DNA of 64,000 nt, taken from contig NZ_CP045201.1 of assembly GCF_014899185.1 (NCBI RefSeq), forward strand, positions 2,402,501 to 2,466,500, read 5' to 3'. Of the stretch, positions 27,010 through 38,149 are shown in pieces; position 1 is the stretch's first letter, and each line of letters begins with the position of its first letter. The DNA is from Pseudooceanicola spongiae (GTDB lineage Bacteria > Pseudomonadota > Alphaproteobacteria > Rhodobacterales > Rhodobacteraceae). The notes below the pieces were generated by a model, which did no database searches, was not told the DNA's origin, and worked only from the letters and a program-made list of their open reading frames with translations. The translations under genes and the position numbers were made by a program.

Positions 27010-27186
27010 GGCCAAAGACTATCCGCTTCGCGCGGCTTTCACAGCCTGATTTTCGCCCAAACGCCCTGATACATGCGGTTTTCGCGATTATTCCCGGCGA
27101 CCGGGTGCGCTCAAGCCCAAAACAGGTTAAACGCGTAATTCCTGAGCTTGACGCAACGGATGCCTGAAAATTCCGCATTAAGGCCA

Positions 27187-27215
27187 TTGCCAAGAGATTT
27201 CATTGTCGACAATCT
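27187..27215 (+). promoter_or_regulatory. Candidate GntR operator upstream of the aminotransferase operon
   Basis: ATTGTCGACAAT (27202-27213) is a perfect 12-base palindrome 34 bases before the ATG at 27248. TTGCCA (27187-27192) with a 17-base gap would place a poor -10 across the right half of the palindrome. FCD-type GntR proteins commonly bind TTGTNNACAA-like dyads. Two such regulators are encoded nearby (26233 and 28177), and the divergent arrangement does not say which one binds. Confidence 0.5.
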
Positions 27216-27247
27216 GAAACACAACCAAAGAGGATATCCGACCGCCC

Positions 27248-28180
27248 ATGCTGCAACCGCAAGCCAACGTCGAAACCACTCATAGCGCCGAGGATGACCC
27301 CCGCAACGCCGACATTCAGATCTATGTCGATGGCGTGCTGAAGCATCGCGACGACGCCAAGGTGTCGGTCTATGACAGTGGGTTCATGCTGGGCGACGGC
27401 ATGTGGGAAGGGATGCGGCTTTATAACGGCAAATGGGCCTTCTTCGACGATCACATGGATCGGCTGTTCGACAGCTGCAAGGCGGTCAGCCTCGACATCG
27501 GGATGGACCGCGCCGGGGTGCTTGAGGCACTGACGATGACCGCCGCCGCCAACGGCATGACCCATGACGTGCACTGCCGCCTGATGGTGACGCGCGGCGT
27601 CAAGATCCACCCGTTCCAGCATCCCAAGCTGTCGCAAAGCGGGCCGACCATGGTGATCATCATGGAACACTCCAAACCCGTCAGCACGCTGCAGGCCAAG
27701 GGCATCCGCCTCGCCACCGTGCCTCAGGTGCGCGGCCTGCCGATGAGCCAGGATGCCAAGTACAACAGCCATTCCAAGCTGAACTGCGTCATCGCCTGCC
27801 TGCAGGCCGAACAGGCCGGCGCGGACGAGGGGCTGATGCTCGACCCGCATGGCTTCGTCAACACCACCAACGGCTGCAACTTCTTCATCGTCCGCCGGGG
27901 CGAGGTTTGGACCTCCACTGGCGACTACTGCATGAACGGCGTCACCCGGCAGAAGGTCATCGACCTCTGCCGCGCCAATGACATCCCCGTGCATGAGCGC
28001 AACTTTTCCCTCTTTGAGGCCTACAACGCCGACGAGGCCTTCCTCACCGGCACCTTCGGCGCCCAGACCCCCGTTGCGGACATCGACGGGCGGGCCATCG
28101 GCACCGACGGCGGGCGCGGCCCCGTCTTCCAGCGCATCCGCGAGCTGTATGCGGCGCTGGTGCAGGAGAGCACGCGATGA
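27248..28180 (+). CDS. Class IV PLP aminotransferase (BCAT/D-amino-acid transaminase type)
   Basis: This 310-residue fold-type IV aminotransferase has its PLP lysine at Lys177 in KYNSHSKLNC. VYDSGFMLGDGMWEGMRLYNG (41-61) forms the start of the PLP site, and TTNGCNFFIVRRGEVWT carries the phosphate-binding Thr/Asn region. Family members transfer amino groups of branched-chain, aromatic or D-amino acids, or eliminate from aminodeoxychorismate. The downstream peptide importer and M24 peptidase suggest degradation of amino acids released from peptides. The stop overlaps the start of the following GntR gene. Confidence 0.9.
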   Translation: MLQPQANVETTHSAEDDPRNADIQIYVDGVLKHRDDAKVSVYDSGFMLGDGMWEGMRLYNGKWAFFDDHMDRLFDSCKAVSLDIGMDRAGVLEALTMTAAANGMTHDVHCRLMVTRGVKIHPFQHPKLSQSGPTMVIIMEHSKPVSTLQAKGIRLATVPQVRGLPMSQDAKYNSHSKLNCVIACLQAEQAGADEGLMLDPHGFVNTTNGCNFFIVRRGEVWTSTGDYCMNGVTRQKVIDLCRANDIPVHERNFSLFEAYNADEAFLTGTFGAQTPVADIDGRAIGTDGGRGPVFQRIRELYAALVQESTR

Positions 28181-28887
28181 AGCTCTCGCCGCTGGGAGAG
28201 GCCACCCGACGCGACCAGATCGTGCGCAGCCTGCGCGATCTGATTGTCTCGGGCGCGGTCCCGGCGGGCGAACGCCTGACCGAAACGGATCTCTCGTCGC
28301 AGATGGGCGTCAGCCGCGCACCGCTGCGCGAGGCGATCCGCGAACTGGTCTCCAGCGGACTGCTGGTCAGCCAGCCCTACCGGGGCCTCTTTGTGCGCGA
28401 GTTCTCGCCCCGCGATCTGGAGGAGCTCTATTCCCTGCGCACCACGCTTGAGGCGATGGCCTTTCGCCACTGCTGGGATCTGCGCGACGACGCCGCCCTT
28501 GCCGATCTGGACCGCCGCCACTGCGATCTGGTGCGCACGGTCGAACGCGGCGACGACCCCGCCCGCGCCATCGAGCTTGAGCTTGCCCTGCACAGCTGGG
28601 CCTACGAACTTTCGGGCCACCGCCTGCTGAACGAAGCCTGGCAGCGCATCCACCCGAACCTGCAATTCTACTTTACGTTACATCAACGTGCCCATTCCCG
28701 GCCCGGCCCTCGTCGCGACGCCCATGAGGTTTATGTCGCCCGGGCAAGAGGCCAAGATCTGCGTGCCATGCTGGACCATCTTGAGGACCACATGCGCCAG
28801 GGGCTGCTGCACACGGCGCAGCTGCTCACCCACGACGCTGACCCCGGCATCAGACCGGGGACAGGCACCACGACCGACATAAGATAA
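28177..28887 (+). CDS. GntR-family (FCD) regulator
   Basis: This 236-residue FadR-group regulator has a winged helix at about 10-75 (DLSSQMGVSRAPLREAIRELVSSGLL) and an FCD helical effector domain at about 85-220. It is co-translated with the aminotransferase by a 4-base overlap and lies 18 bases before the binding-protein gene, so it is embedded in the operon it probably controls. The palindrome at 27202 is the most likely target. The C-terminal 15 residues are unconserved-looking. Confidence 0.92.
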   Translation: MKLSPLGEATRRDQIVRSLRDLIVSGAVPAGERLTETDLSSQMGVSRAPLREAIRELVSSGLLVSQPYRGLFVREFSPRDLEELYSLRTTLEAMAFRHCWDLRDDAALADLDRRHCDLVRTVERGDDPARAIELELALHSWAYELSGHRLLNEAWQRIHPNLQFYFTLHQRAHSRPGPRRDAHEVYVARARGQDLRAMLDHLEDHMRQGLLHTAQLLTHDADPGIRPGTGTTTDIR

Positions 28888-28905
28888 ACGAACAGGGAGT
28901 TTCCA

Positions 28906-30501
28906 ATGTCACTTAAAAAGTACCTCGCAATCGGCGGCATGATCGCCGCCGTCTCTGCGGGCAGCGCGGGCGCACAGACGCTGGTCTATTGCTCCGAAGG
29001 CTCGCCTGAGGGGTTCGATCCGGCGCTCTATACCTCCGGCACCACCTTCGATGCCTCCGGCCAGGCGATCTACAACCGCCTCGTCGAATTCGAGACCGGC
29101 ACCACCAAGGTCATCCCCGGCCTCGCGGAAAGCTGGGACGTCTCCGAAGACGGTCTGGAATACACCTTCCACCTGCGCTCGGGTGTCAAGTTCCACTCCA
29201 GCGACAGCTTCACGCCCAGCCGTGATTTCAACGCCGACGACGTCGTCTTCTCGTTCGAGCGTCAGCGCGTCGAGGACAACCCCTTCCACATGGCCTCCGG
29301 CGGCACCTGGGAATACTTCCAGGGCATGTCCATGCCCGAGCTGATTTCCTCGGTGGAAAAAGTTGACGACATGACCGTCAAGTTCGTCCTGACCCACCCC
29401 GAAGCGCCCTTTGTCGCCAACATGGCGATGGACTTCGCGTCGATCCTGTCGTCCGAATACGCCGACGCGATGCTCGAAGCGGGCACGCCCGAAATGCTGA
29501 ACCAGGCGCCCATCGGCACCGGCCCGTTCACCTTCGTCGCCTACCAGAAAGACGCCGTGATCCGCTACGCCAAGAACGTGGACTACTGGCAGGACGGTCT
29601 GCCCAAGGTCGACAACCTGGTCTTCGCGATCACCCCGGATGCCTCCGTGCGCTATCAAAAGCTCTCGGCCGGCGAATGCCACGTCATGCCCTACCCCAAC
29701 CCGGCGGATGTCGCGGCCATGCAAGCCGACGAAAACATCAACGTGCTCGAGCAGGAAGGCCTGAACGTCGGCTACCTTGCCTACAACACGACCATCGCGC
29801 CCTACGACAACCCCAAGGTCCGCAAGGCCCTGAACATGGCGATCGACAAGCAGTCGATCATCGACGTGGTGTTCCAGGGCTCTGGCCAGATCGCCAAGAA
29901 CCCGATCCCGCCGACCATGTGGTCCTATAACGACGCCGTCGAAGACGACGCCTATGATCCCGAAGCCGCCAAGGCGATGCTCGCCGAAGAAGGCGTCACC
30001 GATCTCAACATGAAGATCTGGGCGATGCCCGTGCAGCGCCCCTACAACCCCAACGCCCGCCGCATGGCCGAGCTGATGCAGGAGGATTTCTCCAAGATCG
30101 GCGTGACGGTCGAAATCGTCTCGTATGAGTGGGGCGAATACCTCAGCCGCTCGCGCGAGCTTGACCGCGATGGCGCGCTGCTGATGGGTTGGACCGGCGA
30201 CAACGGTGATCCCGACAACTTCCTCGCCGTCCTGCTGGGCTGCGATGCCGTTGGCAACTCGAACCGCGCACAGTGGTGCTACAAGCCCTTCGACGACCTG
30301 ATCCAGCAGGCCAAGGTCATCACCGACATCGACAAGCGCACCGCTCTCTATGAAGAAGCGCAGGTCGTGTTCAAGGATCAGGCGCCCTGGGCCACCATCG
30401 CCCATTCGGTCGTCTACATGCCTGTGCGCCCCGAAGTGGAGGGCTTCAAGGTCCACCCGCTCGGCAGCCACATCTTCACCAACGTAAGCCTGGCCGAGTA
30501 A
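28906..30501 (+). CDS. Dpp/Opp-type solute-binding protein (DppA-like)
   Basis: This 531-residue family 5 binding protein has a signal peptide ([23 protein letters not shown], cleavage near 23). [20 protein letters not shown] near 25-44 is a stretch typical of dipeptide-binding DppA proteins. The [10 protein letters not shown]...[14 protein letters not shown] motif is near 85-115, and a Cys pair near the C-terminal half ([13 protein letters not shown]) matches the DppA disulphide pattern. AACAGGGAG precedes the ATG. It belongs to the importer formed by genes 31656-35575, probably for dipeptides or short peptides. Confidence 0.93.
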   Translation: MSLKKYLAIGGMIAAVSAGSAGAQTLVYCSEGSPEGFDPALYTSGTTFDASGQAIYNRLVEFETGTTKVIPGLAESWDVSEDGLEYTFHLRSGVKFHSSDSFTPSRDFNADDVVFSFERQRVEDNPFHMASGGTWEYFQGMSMPELISSVEKVDDMTVKFVLTHPEAPFVANMAMDFASILSSEYADAMLEAGTPEMLNQAPIGTGPFTFVAYQKDAVIRYAKNVDYWQDGLPKVDNLVFAITPDASVRYQKLSAGECHVMPYPNPADVAAMQADENINVLEQEGLNVGYLAYNTTIAPYDNPKVRKALNMAIDKQSIIDVVFQGSGQIAKNPIPPTMWSYNDAVEDDAYDPEAAKAMLAEEGVTDLNMKIWAMPVQRPYNPNARRMAELMQEDFSKIGVTVEIVSYEWGEYLSRSRELDRDGALLMGWTGDNGDPDNFLAVLLGCDAVGNSNRAQWCYKPFDDLIQQAKVITDIDKRTALYEEAQVVFKDQAPWATIAHSVVYMPVRPEVEGFKVHPLGSHIFTNVSLAE

Positions 30502-30511
30502 TCGTCCGGCA

Positions 30512-30541
30512 GGCGGGGCCGCCACCTTGCGCGGCCCCGCC
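30512..30541 (+). other. Intercistronic hairpin after the DppA-like gene
   Basis: GGCGGGGCCGC (30512-30522) and GCGGCCCCGCC (30531-30541) form a perfect 11-base stem with an 8-base loop, followed by TCTTTCTCCC. The tail is pyrimidine-rich but not a clean T run, so partial termination or mRNA stabilisation is likely. Confidence 0.55.
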
Positions 30542-30564
30542 TCTTTCTCCCTTCTGAGGACCTC

Positions 30565-31655
30565 ATGGATAAATATTCCCAATACCGCGGCGTGGCTGAA
30601 CGCCTCGGTGCTGATGCCGTCGCCCTCGTGCCCGGCCCCAATTTTGAACGCCTGACCGGCCATAGTTTTCATTCCCACGAACGCCCCCTGCTGATCGTGA
30701 TCCCGACCACTGGCACCCCCGCCGCCATCGTTCCCAATCTTGAGCTGCGCTCTTTCGACCTTCTGGGGTTCGAGGGCGAGGTGTTCGATTGGCGCGATCA
30801 GGATGGCTACGCCGACGCCTTCACCGCGCTTGCCGCGCATATGCCGCTGCAAAAACTGGCCGTTGAGGGCCAGGTCATGCGCGTCTTCGTCCACCACGCC
30901 CTGCTTGAGGCCAATCCCGGCCTCTCGATCCTTGATGGCGAGCGTGAGATTTCCGGCCTGCGCATCCACAAGACCGAGGATGAGGTCGCGGCCCTCAGAG
31001 AAGCCATTCGCATCTCCGAAGCCGCCCTTGGCGACGTTCTGGCCGAGGTCCGCATCGGCATGACCGAAAAGCAGGTCGAGGCGATGCTGATCCAGGCGCT
31101 GTTCCGCAACGGCTCCGACGGGCTGGCCTTTGATCCGATCGTCGCGGCGGGTGACAACTCCGCCCGGCCCCACGCCTCGGCCCGCGCCGATTATGCCATT
31201 CAGGACGGCGACGCGCTGCTGTTCGATTTCGGCGCGACCCATGGCGGCTTCATGGCCGACATCACCCGCACCGTCTTTGTCGGTCACGCCAGTGACGCGG
31301 CCCGCGCGGTCTATGACACCGTGCTGCGCGCCAATCTGAAAGGGCACGAGATCACCCGCCCCGGCGTCACCGCCCACGATATCGACGATGCCGTCACCAG
31401 CGTGCTGGAGGCCTCTCCATACGTGGACCGCATCCGTACCAAGACCGGCCACGGGCTGGGCCGCGCGGTGCACGAACACCCCTATATCATGCGCGGCAAC
31501 ACCCTCGTGCTGGAACCGGGCATGGTCTTTACCAACGAACCCGGCCTCTACGACCTCGCCAGTTTCGGGGTGCGGATCGAGGATGACATCCTCGTCACCG
31601 AAGACGGCTGCGTGTCCCTGACAACCTTCCCCAAAGACCTGACAGTGGTGGGCTG

Positions 31656-31656
<1 letters not shown>
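30565..31656 (+). CDS. M24-family metallopeptidase (Xaa-Pro dipeptidase-like)
   Basis: This 363-residue cytoplasmic pita-bread peptidase has the full metal-ligand set: Asp221 in LLFDFGAT, Asp232 in MADITRT, His296 in KTGHGLGRAVHEHPY, Glu324 in TNEPGLY and Glu339 in VRIEDD. An N-terminal creatinase-like domain occupies about 1-130. PepQ-type members cut Xaa-Pro dipeptides. Its place between dppA and dppB indicates that imported peptides are hydrolysed here, with the aminotransferase acting on released amino acids. Its stop shares one base with the next start. Confidence 0.92.
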
Positions 31657-32662
<1,006 letters not shown>

Positions 32663-32663
<1 letters not shown>

Positions 32664-33568
32664 TGACCGATACAACGCACACCGCCCCGAAATCCGCCCC
32701 GAAACCACCCGGCCGCCTGGCCGAGTTCTGGTCCTATTTCAAGGAAAACCGCGGCGCCGTCATGGGCCTCTATGTCTTCGGCGCCTTCGTCTTTGTCGCG
32801 CTGTTCGCGAATTTTCTCGCGCCCTACGACGCCTCGGCACAGTTCCGCGATTTCACCCTGCTCCCCCCCGTCTGGCAGGAGGGCGGCAACTGGAGCTTCC
32901 CGCTCGGCACCGACCCGCTGGGCCGCGACATGCTCTCTCGGCTGCTCTATGGCGCGCGCTATTCCTTCTTCGTCGGCATCCTCGTCGTGGTGATCGCGGC
33001 GACGGGGGGCATCCTGATCGGCCTGCTGGCGGGCTTTGCGCCGCGCTGGCTCGACACCATCATCATGCGGCTGATGGACATCGTGCTGTCCTTCCCGTCG
33101 CTGCTGCTGGCGCTGGTGCTGGTGGCGATCCTCGGCCCGTCGCTGATCAACGCGATGATCGCCATCGCCATCGTGCTGCAACCCCACTACGTCCGCCTGA
33201 CCCGCGCCTCCGTCATCAACGAGCTGACCAAGGAATACGTCATCTCGGCCCGCGTTGCCGGTGCCCACCTGCCCCGGCTGATGTTCATCACCGTGCTGCC
33301 GAACTGCCTCGCGCCGATCATCGTGCAGGCCGCGCTGTCGTTTTCCTCAGCGATCCTCGACACCGCCGCACTCGGCTTTCTCGGCATGGGCGCGCAACCC
33401 CCGACACCGGAGTGGGGCACCATGCTGGCGGAATCGCGCGAATTCATCCTGCGCGCCTGGTGGGTCGTCACCTTCCCCGGCCTCGCCATCCTGTTCACCG
33501 TCCTCGCCATCAACCTGATGGGCGACGGTCTGCGCGACGCCCTCGACCCCAAGATGAAGCGGAGCTGA
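32663..33568 (+). CDS. dppC: Dpp-type ABC transporter permease (DppC)
   Basis: This permease has 301 residues from the ATG at 32663. The frame is open further upstream inside dppB, but the family N-terminus (a soluble Pro-rich tail, then FWSYFKENRGAVMGLYVFGAFVFVALFANFLAPYD) begins at this ATG, whose A is also the last base of the dppB stop. GTDPLGRDMLSRLLYGARYS is the DppC signature, and the EAA loop is near 190-215. It is the second channel subunit. Confidence 0.93.
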
Positions 33569-33572
33569 ACCC

Positions 33573-34568
33573 ATGTCAGACCCCACCCCCCTGCTGCGCA
33601 TCCGCAACCTGTCGGTCGATTTCACCACGTCCAGCGGGCTGTTCCGCGCCGTCGACGGCATCGACCTCGACGTCGCCTCGGGCGAGCTGCTGGCCATCGT
33701 CGGCGAATCCGGCTCGGGCAAGTCCGTGTCGATGCTGGCCGTCATGGGCCTGCTGCCCTGGACCGCCAAGATCACCGCCGACGAGATCACCTTCGACGGC
33801 ACCGACCTGCGCAATCTCAGCGGCCCGGCCCGCCGCCGCCTGATCGGCCGCGACATGGCGATGATCTTTCAAGAGCCGATGTCGTCCCTCAACCCCTGCT
33901 TCACCATCGGCTTTCAGCTGAAAGAGGCGCTGCGCCAGCACCTCGGCCTGAACGCCCGAGACCGCCACGCCCGCGCCATCGAGCTGCTGGAGATGGTCGG
34001 CATGCCCGACCCCGAACGCCGCCTCAAGGCCTTCCCCTTTCAGCTGTCGGGCGGCATGAACCAGCGCGTGATGATCGCCATGGCCATCGCCTGCCGTCCC
34101 CGCCTGCTGATCGCGGATGAACCGACAACGGCGCTGGATGTCACCATTCAGGCGCAGATCCTCGACCTGCTGACGGGCCTGCAGAACGACACCGGCATGA
34201 CGCTGATCCTGATCACCCACGACATGGGCGTCGTCGCCGAAACGGCGGAGCGCGTCTGTGTCCAATACGCCGGGCAGAAGGTCGAGGATCAGCCGGTCAT
34301 CGACCTCTTCGACCACCCCTATCACCCCTATACCGCCGCCCTGCTGGCCGCCCTGCCGGAACGCGCCACCGAACGCCGCCTGCCGACGATCCCCGGCACC
34401 GTCCCCGGCGCCTTCGACCGCCCCACCGGCTGCCTGTTCTCGCCGCGCTGCCGCTTTGCCGATGACACCTGCCGAGGCACCCAACCCCCCGTGCAACCGC
34501 CCGCACTGGGCCGCGCCCGCTGCCACTACCCCATCGGGGCCACGACGCCGCAAAAGGTCACCCAATGA
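33573..34568 (+). CDS. dppD: Dpp-type ABC transporter ATPase (DppD)
   Basis: This 331-residue ATPase has Walker A GESGSGKS at 44-51, the Q-loop in [11 protein letters not shown], signature [14 protein letters not shown] near 152-165, Walker [13 protein letters not shown], and the oligopeptide-type C-terminal extension ([13 protein letters not shown], then a cysteine-containing [15 protein letters not shown] region). That extension carries an Fe-S-like or structural Cys cluster in DppD/DppF proteins. The stop overlaps dppF by 4 bases. Confidence 0.93.
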   Translation: MSDPTPLLRIRNLSVDFTTSSGLFRAVDGIDLDVASGELLAIVGESGSGKSVSMLAVMGLLPWTAKITADEITFDGTDLRNLSGPARRRLIGRDMAMIFQEPMSSLNPCFTIGFQLKEALRQHLGLNARDRHARAIELLEMVGMPDPERRLKAFPFQLSGGMNQRVMIAMAIACRPRLLIADEPTTALDVTIQAQILDLLTGLQNDTGMTLILITHDMGVVAETAERVCVQYAGQKVEDQPVIDLFDHPYHPYTAALLAALPERATERRLPTIPGTVPGAFDRPTGCLFSPRCRFADDTCRGTQPPVQPPALGRARCHYPIGATTPQKVTQ

Positions 34569-35575
34569 CAGACGCGCTCCTCAAACCCATCGTCACTGCC
34601 GACAACCTCAGCCGCGATTACGATGTCGGCGGCGGCATGTTCAGCAAGCCCCAGACCCTCAGCGCCGTGGCGGGTGCCTCCTTCTCGGTGCTGCCGGGCA
34701 AGACCCTCGCCATCGTCGGCGAATCCGGCTGTGGCAAATCCACCCTCGCCCGCCTCGTCACCATGATCGAAACGCCAACCGGCGGCACCCTGTCGATCGG
34801 CGGACGCGCGGTGACCCCTTCGGACTGGTCCAGCCTGCGCAGCGTCGTGCAGATCGTGTTCCAGAACCCCTATGGCTCGCTCAACCTGCGCCACCGGGTC
34901 GGCTACATCATCGAAGAACCGCTGATCATCAACCGCCCCGACATGCCCAAGGCCGAACGTGTCGCCCGCGTCCGCGAGATCATGCAGCTGGTTGGCATGC
35001 GCCCCGAACACTACGACCGTTACCCGCACATGTTCTCCGGCGGGCAACGCCAGCGCATCGCCATCGCCCGCGCTTTGGTGCTGGAGCCGAAGCTGCTGGT
35101 GCTGGACGAACCCGTCTCCGCCCTCGACCTCTCGATCCAGAGCCAGATCCTCAACCTGCTGATCGACCTGCAGGAGCGGTTGGACCTCGCCTACCTCTTC
35201 ATCTCGCACGACCTCTCGGTGGTGCGCCATGTCGCCGACGATGTGATCGTGATGTACCTGGGGCGCGCCGTCGAGTCTGGCAGCAAGGAGGAGGTTTTCT
35301 CCAACCCGCGCCACCCCTACACCAAGGCCCTGCTCTCGGCGACGCCCAAGGCCGACCCGCGCGGCACCTCGACCCGCATCCGCCTGCAGGGCGAGCTGCC
35401 CTCGCCCCTCAACATCCCGCCCGGCTGCCCCTTTGCCGAGCGGTGCTGGAAGGTGCAGGACAAATGCCGCGCCGAGCGTCCCGCCCTCGACGGTGATCAC
35501 CACAAGGCCGCCTGCTTCTTCCCCGAAGGCGCGGCCGAGGCCTCAGCCCCCGTCGCTTCGGCCCCCGTCGCCTGA
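34565..35575 (+). CDS. dppF: Dpp-type ABC transporter ATPase (DppF)
   Basis: This 336-residue ATPase has Walker A GESGCGKS at 52-59, Q-loop in FQNPYGSLNLRHRVG, signature [14 protein letters not shown] and Walker B LLVLDEPVSALD. The C-terminal oligopeptide domain contains GCPFAERCWKVQDKC. It is the last gene of the peptide operon. The tail ends in an unusual AEASAPVASAPVA repeat. The region after it holds a minus-strand terminator and iteron locus B but no clear plus-strand terminator. Confidence 0.93.
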   Translation: MTDALLKPIVTADNLSRDYDVGGGMFSKPQTLSAVAGASFSVLPGKTLAIVGESGCGKSTLARLVTMIETPTGGTLSIGGRAVTPSDWSSLRSVVQIVFQNPYGSLNLRHRVGYIIEEPLIINRPDMPKAERVARVREIMQLVGMRPEHYDRYPHMFSGGQRQRIAIARALVLEPKLLVLDEPVSALDLSIQSQILNLLIDLQERLDLAYLFISHDLSVVRHVADDVIVMYLGRAVESGSKEEVFSNPRHPYTKALLSATPKADPRGTSTRIRLQGELPSPLNIPPGCPFAERCWKVQDKCRAERPALDGDHHKAACFFPEGAAEASAPVASAPVA

Positions 35576-35583
35576 GGCAGAGC

Positions 35584-35614
35584 AAAAACAGCGACGGCGT
35601 CCCCGCCGTCGCTG
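35584..35614 (-). terminator. Rho-independent terminator for the molybdenum-hydroxylase operon
   Basis: CAGCGACGGC (35589-35598) and GCCGTCGCTG (35605-35614) form a perfect 10-base stem with a 6-base loop. On the minus strand it is followed by five T residues (35588-35584). It lies about 235 bases past the stop at 35851 and 14 bases past dppF on the other strand, so it may also serve as the hairpin end of the dpp transcript. Confidence 0.7.
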
Positions 35615-35685
35615 CCCATTCCACCGCCCCGAGTCCCCCCGAATCCGAGGTCAAAGCCGAGGTTCATCCTCGTCGATTTCCGCCT

Positions 35686-35736
35686 TTTTCGCACCGTTCG
35701 GATACCGTTCAGATACCGACGCAATACCGACATCAC
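35686..35736. repeat. 11-bp iteron array, locus B
   Basis: ACCG cores start at 35693, 35704, 35715 and 35726, again exactly 11 bases apart, and are preceded by TTTTCGCACCGTTC (35686-35699), identical to the flank of locus A. Here the array lies between two convergent genes, in the 3' untranslated region of the molybdenum-hydroxylase operon. That is not a classic promoter position. The remaining intergenic bases 35576-35850 contain the terminator above and no gene. Confidence 0.7.
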
Positions 35737-35850
35737 GATTTTGAGCTCTCAGAGCCTCCAACCCGCCCGAAATTCGCCTGCCCAAGGGCCGCCCGAGTCC
35801 CTCGTCCGCAGCGGACTCTTAGGCCGCCCGCGTCGTGCACAGCCTGCCCC

Positions 35851-38145
35851 TCAAAGCGGTAAGTCCTCAATCCTGATAGGAAATTTCGTCGGCGTATAGC
35901 CCGTCGCATGGCGAATGGCATTGGCAATCGCCCCGACAGATCCGGTGATCCCCACCTCGCCCACGCCCTTGACGCCCAGCGCATTGACGAAAGGGTCAAT
36001 TTCCTCAACCGTCATGGTCTGAATCGCCGGAATATCCGCATGAACCGGTATGTGATACCCCGCCAGATCGTCGTTCAGCACCTTGCCGGAGGTCGGGTCA
36101 AACACCGCTTCCTCATGCAGCGCAAAGGATAATCCCCAGATCATCCCCCCCTCCAGCTGGCTCTGCACCATGCGCGGGTTGAGGATGCGTCCCGCCGCAA
36201 AAGCCCCCACCATCCGCGTCACCAGAATCTGCCCGAGGTCGGGATCAATCGCCACCTCCGCAAACACCGCGCCATGGCTGAACATCGCGTATTTTTCCGC
36301 GTTCTCCGCCGCGCGTTCGCCCACGCCTGTGCCCGTCAGGTCACGCAACCCCGCACGCGCCATGATATCGACGTAAGCCTCGCCAACTGCAGGATTATCT
36401 GCGCGCAAAAGACGCCCTTCAACCGCCAGAACCCCACTGTTTCCCGCGCCAAAAAGCGGCGATTTAGGGTCATTCAACGCCAGCGCCGTCAGCTGTTTCA
36501 CGACGTCCTTGCCAGCCTCCGACAGCGCCGTTCCCGCCGTCGCCGTATGCCCCGAACCGCCCGCGACCGAGCCATCCGGCAGCACCGAACTGCCCGATCT
36601 CAGCAGCACCTTTTCCGGCGAAATCCCCAAGCCCTCCGCCGCGGTCTGCGCCAGAATGGTCCAGGCCCCCTGCCCCATATCGACGCCCGCGACCTCGGCC
36701 ACGGCGCTGCCGTCGCCGCGCAGGATCACCCGCGCCTCACCGCGATACATGGTGCACAGATACTGCGCCGTCCCCATGCCCCAGCCCAGCAAGCGCCCCC
36801 TCCGATCCCGCATACTGCGCGCCGCCAGCGGCCTGCCCGCCCAGCCAAACGCCGCCGCACCCTGCGCATAGCATTCGCGTAACGCCTTGGAAGAAAACGC
36901 TTGTCCTGTCGAGGGATCAACCTCAGCATAATTTCGCAACCGGAACTCCAGCGGATCAAGGCCCACCGCATCGGCAGCCACATCCATCGCCACCTCCAGC
37001 GCCGCAGAGCCGCTCGCCTCGCCCGGCGCACGCATCGCCAGAGGTGTCCCGATGTCCCCGCGCAGCCCGATATGCGACATCGCCAAATTCGGCGCCGCAT
37101 AGAGGTGTTGCGACGCCCGCCCCGCCGGTTCGACGAAGTCCTCAAAACTGGACGTAAGCGCCTGAACATCATGCGAAAGCGCCGTCAGCCTGCCGTCCCT
37201 GGCGACACCCAGCGTCAGCTTTTGCCGGGTACCCGCGCGGTGCCCAACGGGGCCGTACATCTGCGCCCGTGTCAGCACCGTCTTGACCGCTCGGCCCTGC
37301 GCCCGCGCCGCCAGCGCTGTCAGCACCATCGCCCCGTAGATCATCAGCTTGGAGCCAAAGCCGCCCCCGATGAACGGCGTGCGCAACACCACATCCTCCG
37401 CCGCGATCCCGAGGTATCCGGCCAGCAGCCCTGCCGTCATCACCGGCCCCTGATTAGGCGTGTCCAGCAGCAGACGCGCACGGCCGTCCTCCTGCACCCA
37501 TTCCGCCACGATGGCATGCGGCTCCATCGCGTTATGGAACTGCGCCGGTGTGTCCATGGTGATCTCACTCACCACGTCGGCGTCGGCCAAACCTTTGGCA
37601 ATATTGCCGATCTCGTGGGTTGCTGGGGCGAAGAACCCGACCATCTGCGGCGTCCAGGGCTCTGCTGCGTCGAAGCCGATACGGGGCACCTCGGCCTCAT
37701 AGACCGGGGCAAGCAGACGCGCACCCTCAGTCGCGGCCTCAAGACTGTCGCCCAGAACCATCGCAATCGCCTGCCCCGCATAGCGGACCCGGTCGTCCTG
37801 CAGCGCCTCGTGGCGAAAGTTGAAAGGGTGGCGCTTTTCATCCGGGTGCTGCGCCAAAGGGGGGCGGTTCTGCGGCGTCATCACCTCGACCACCCCGGGG
37901 TGCGCCATCGCTGCCGCCACGTTCATCGCGGCCACCCGCCCCCGCGCAATCCGCGCCGAGACGATCACCCCATGCAGCGCCTTTGCGGGCGAAACGTCTG
38001 CGGTATAGCGCGCCGCACCCGTGACCTTGGCCAACCCGTCACGCCGCGCCGCAGACTGCCCGCCCGTGCCGAACCGGCGGGGTGGCGCGGCAATGCTGAA
38101 GCCATGATCCGCATCTGGCGTAATTTTGCGAAAATCGTCGGGCAT
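35851..38145 (-). CDS. Molybdenum hydroxylase, molybdopterin-binding large subunit (PaoC/YagR-like)
   Basis: This 764-residue xanthine-oxidase-family subunit binds the molybdenum cofactor. GGGFGSKL in the middle, LRGDIGTPLAMRAPGEASG and the C-terminal KGVGEVGITGSVGAIANA (726-743, catalytic Glu730) are the cofactor and active-site motifs. There is no AYXCSFR loop, so it is not a true CO dehydrogenase. The ATG at 38145 is chosen because it follows the FAD-subunit stop by 4 bases and matches the family N-terminus; the frame is open far upstream. PaoC-type enzymes oxidise aldehydes, and relatives hydroxylate N-heterocycles. It works with the two subunits upstream in the operon. Confidence 0.92.
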   Translation of the reverse strand: MPDDFRKITPDADHGFSIAAPPRRFGTGGQSAARRDGLAKVTGAARYTADVSPAKALHGVIVSARIARGRVAAMNVAAAMAHPGVVEVMTPQNRPPLAQHPDEKRHPFNFRHEALQDDRVRYAGQAIAMVLGDSLEAATEGARLLAPVYEAEVPRIGFDAAEPWTPQMVGFFAPATHEIGNIAKGLADADVVSEITMDTPAQFHNAMEPHAIVAEWVQEDGRARLLLDTPNQGPVMTAGLLAGYLGIAAEDVVLRTPFIGGGFGSKLMIYGAMVLTALAARAQGRAVKTVLTRAQMYGPVGHRAGTRQKLTLGVARDGRLTALSHDVQALTSSFEDFVEPAGRASQHLYAAPNLAMSHIGLRGDIGTPLAMRAPGEASGSAALEVAMDVAADAVGLDPLEFRLRNYAEVDPSTGQAFSSKALRECYAQGAAAFGWAGRPLAARSMRDRRGRLLGWGMGTAQYLCTMYRGEARVILRGDGSAVAEVAGVDMGQGAWTILAQTAAEGLGISPEKVLLRSGSSVLPDGSVAGGSGHTATAGTALSEAGKDVVKQLTALALNDPKSPLFGAGNSGVLAVEGRLLRADNPAVGEAYVDIMARAGLRDLTGTGVGERAAENAEKYAMFSHGAVFAEVAIDPDLGQILVTRMVGAFAAGRILNPRMVQSQLEGGMIWGLSFALHEEAVFDPTSGKVLNDDLAGYHIPVHADIPAIQTMTVEEIDPFVNALGVKGVGEVGITGSVGAIANAIRHATGYTPTKFPIRIEDLPL

Positions 38146-38149
38146 GATC

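Noticed and set aside
35851-38145. Carbon monoxide dehydrogenase large subunit
   Set aside because: The AYXCSFR active-site loop of form I CO dehydrogenases is absent, and the FAD subunit has the PaoB-type four-cysteine insertion.
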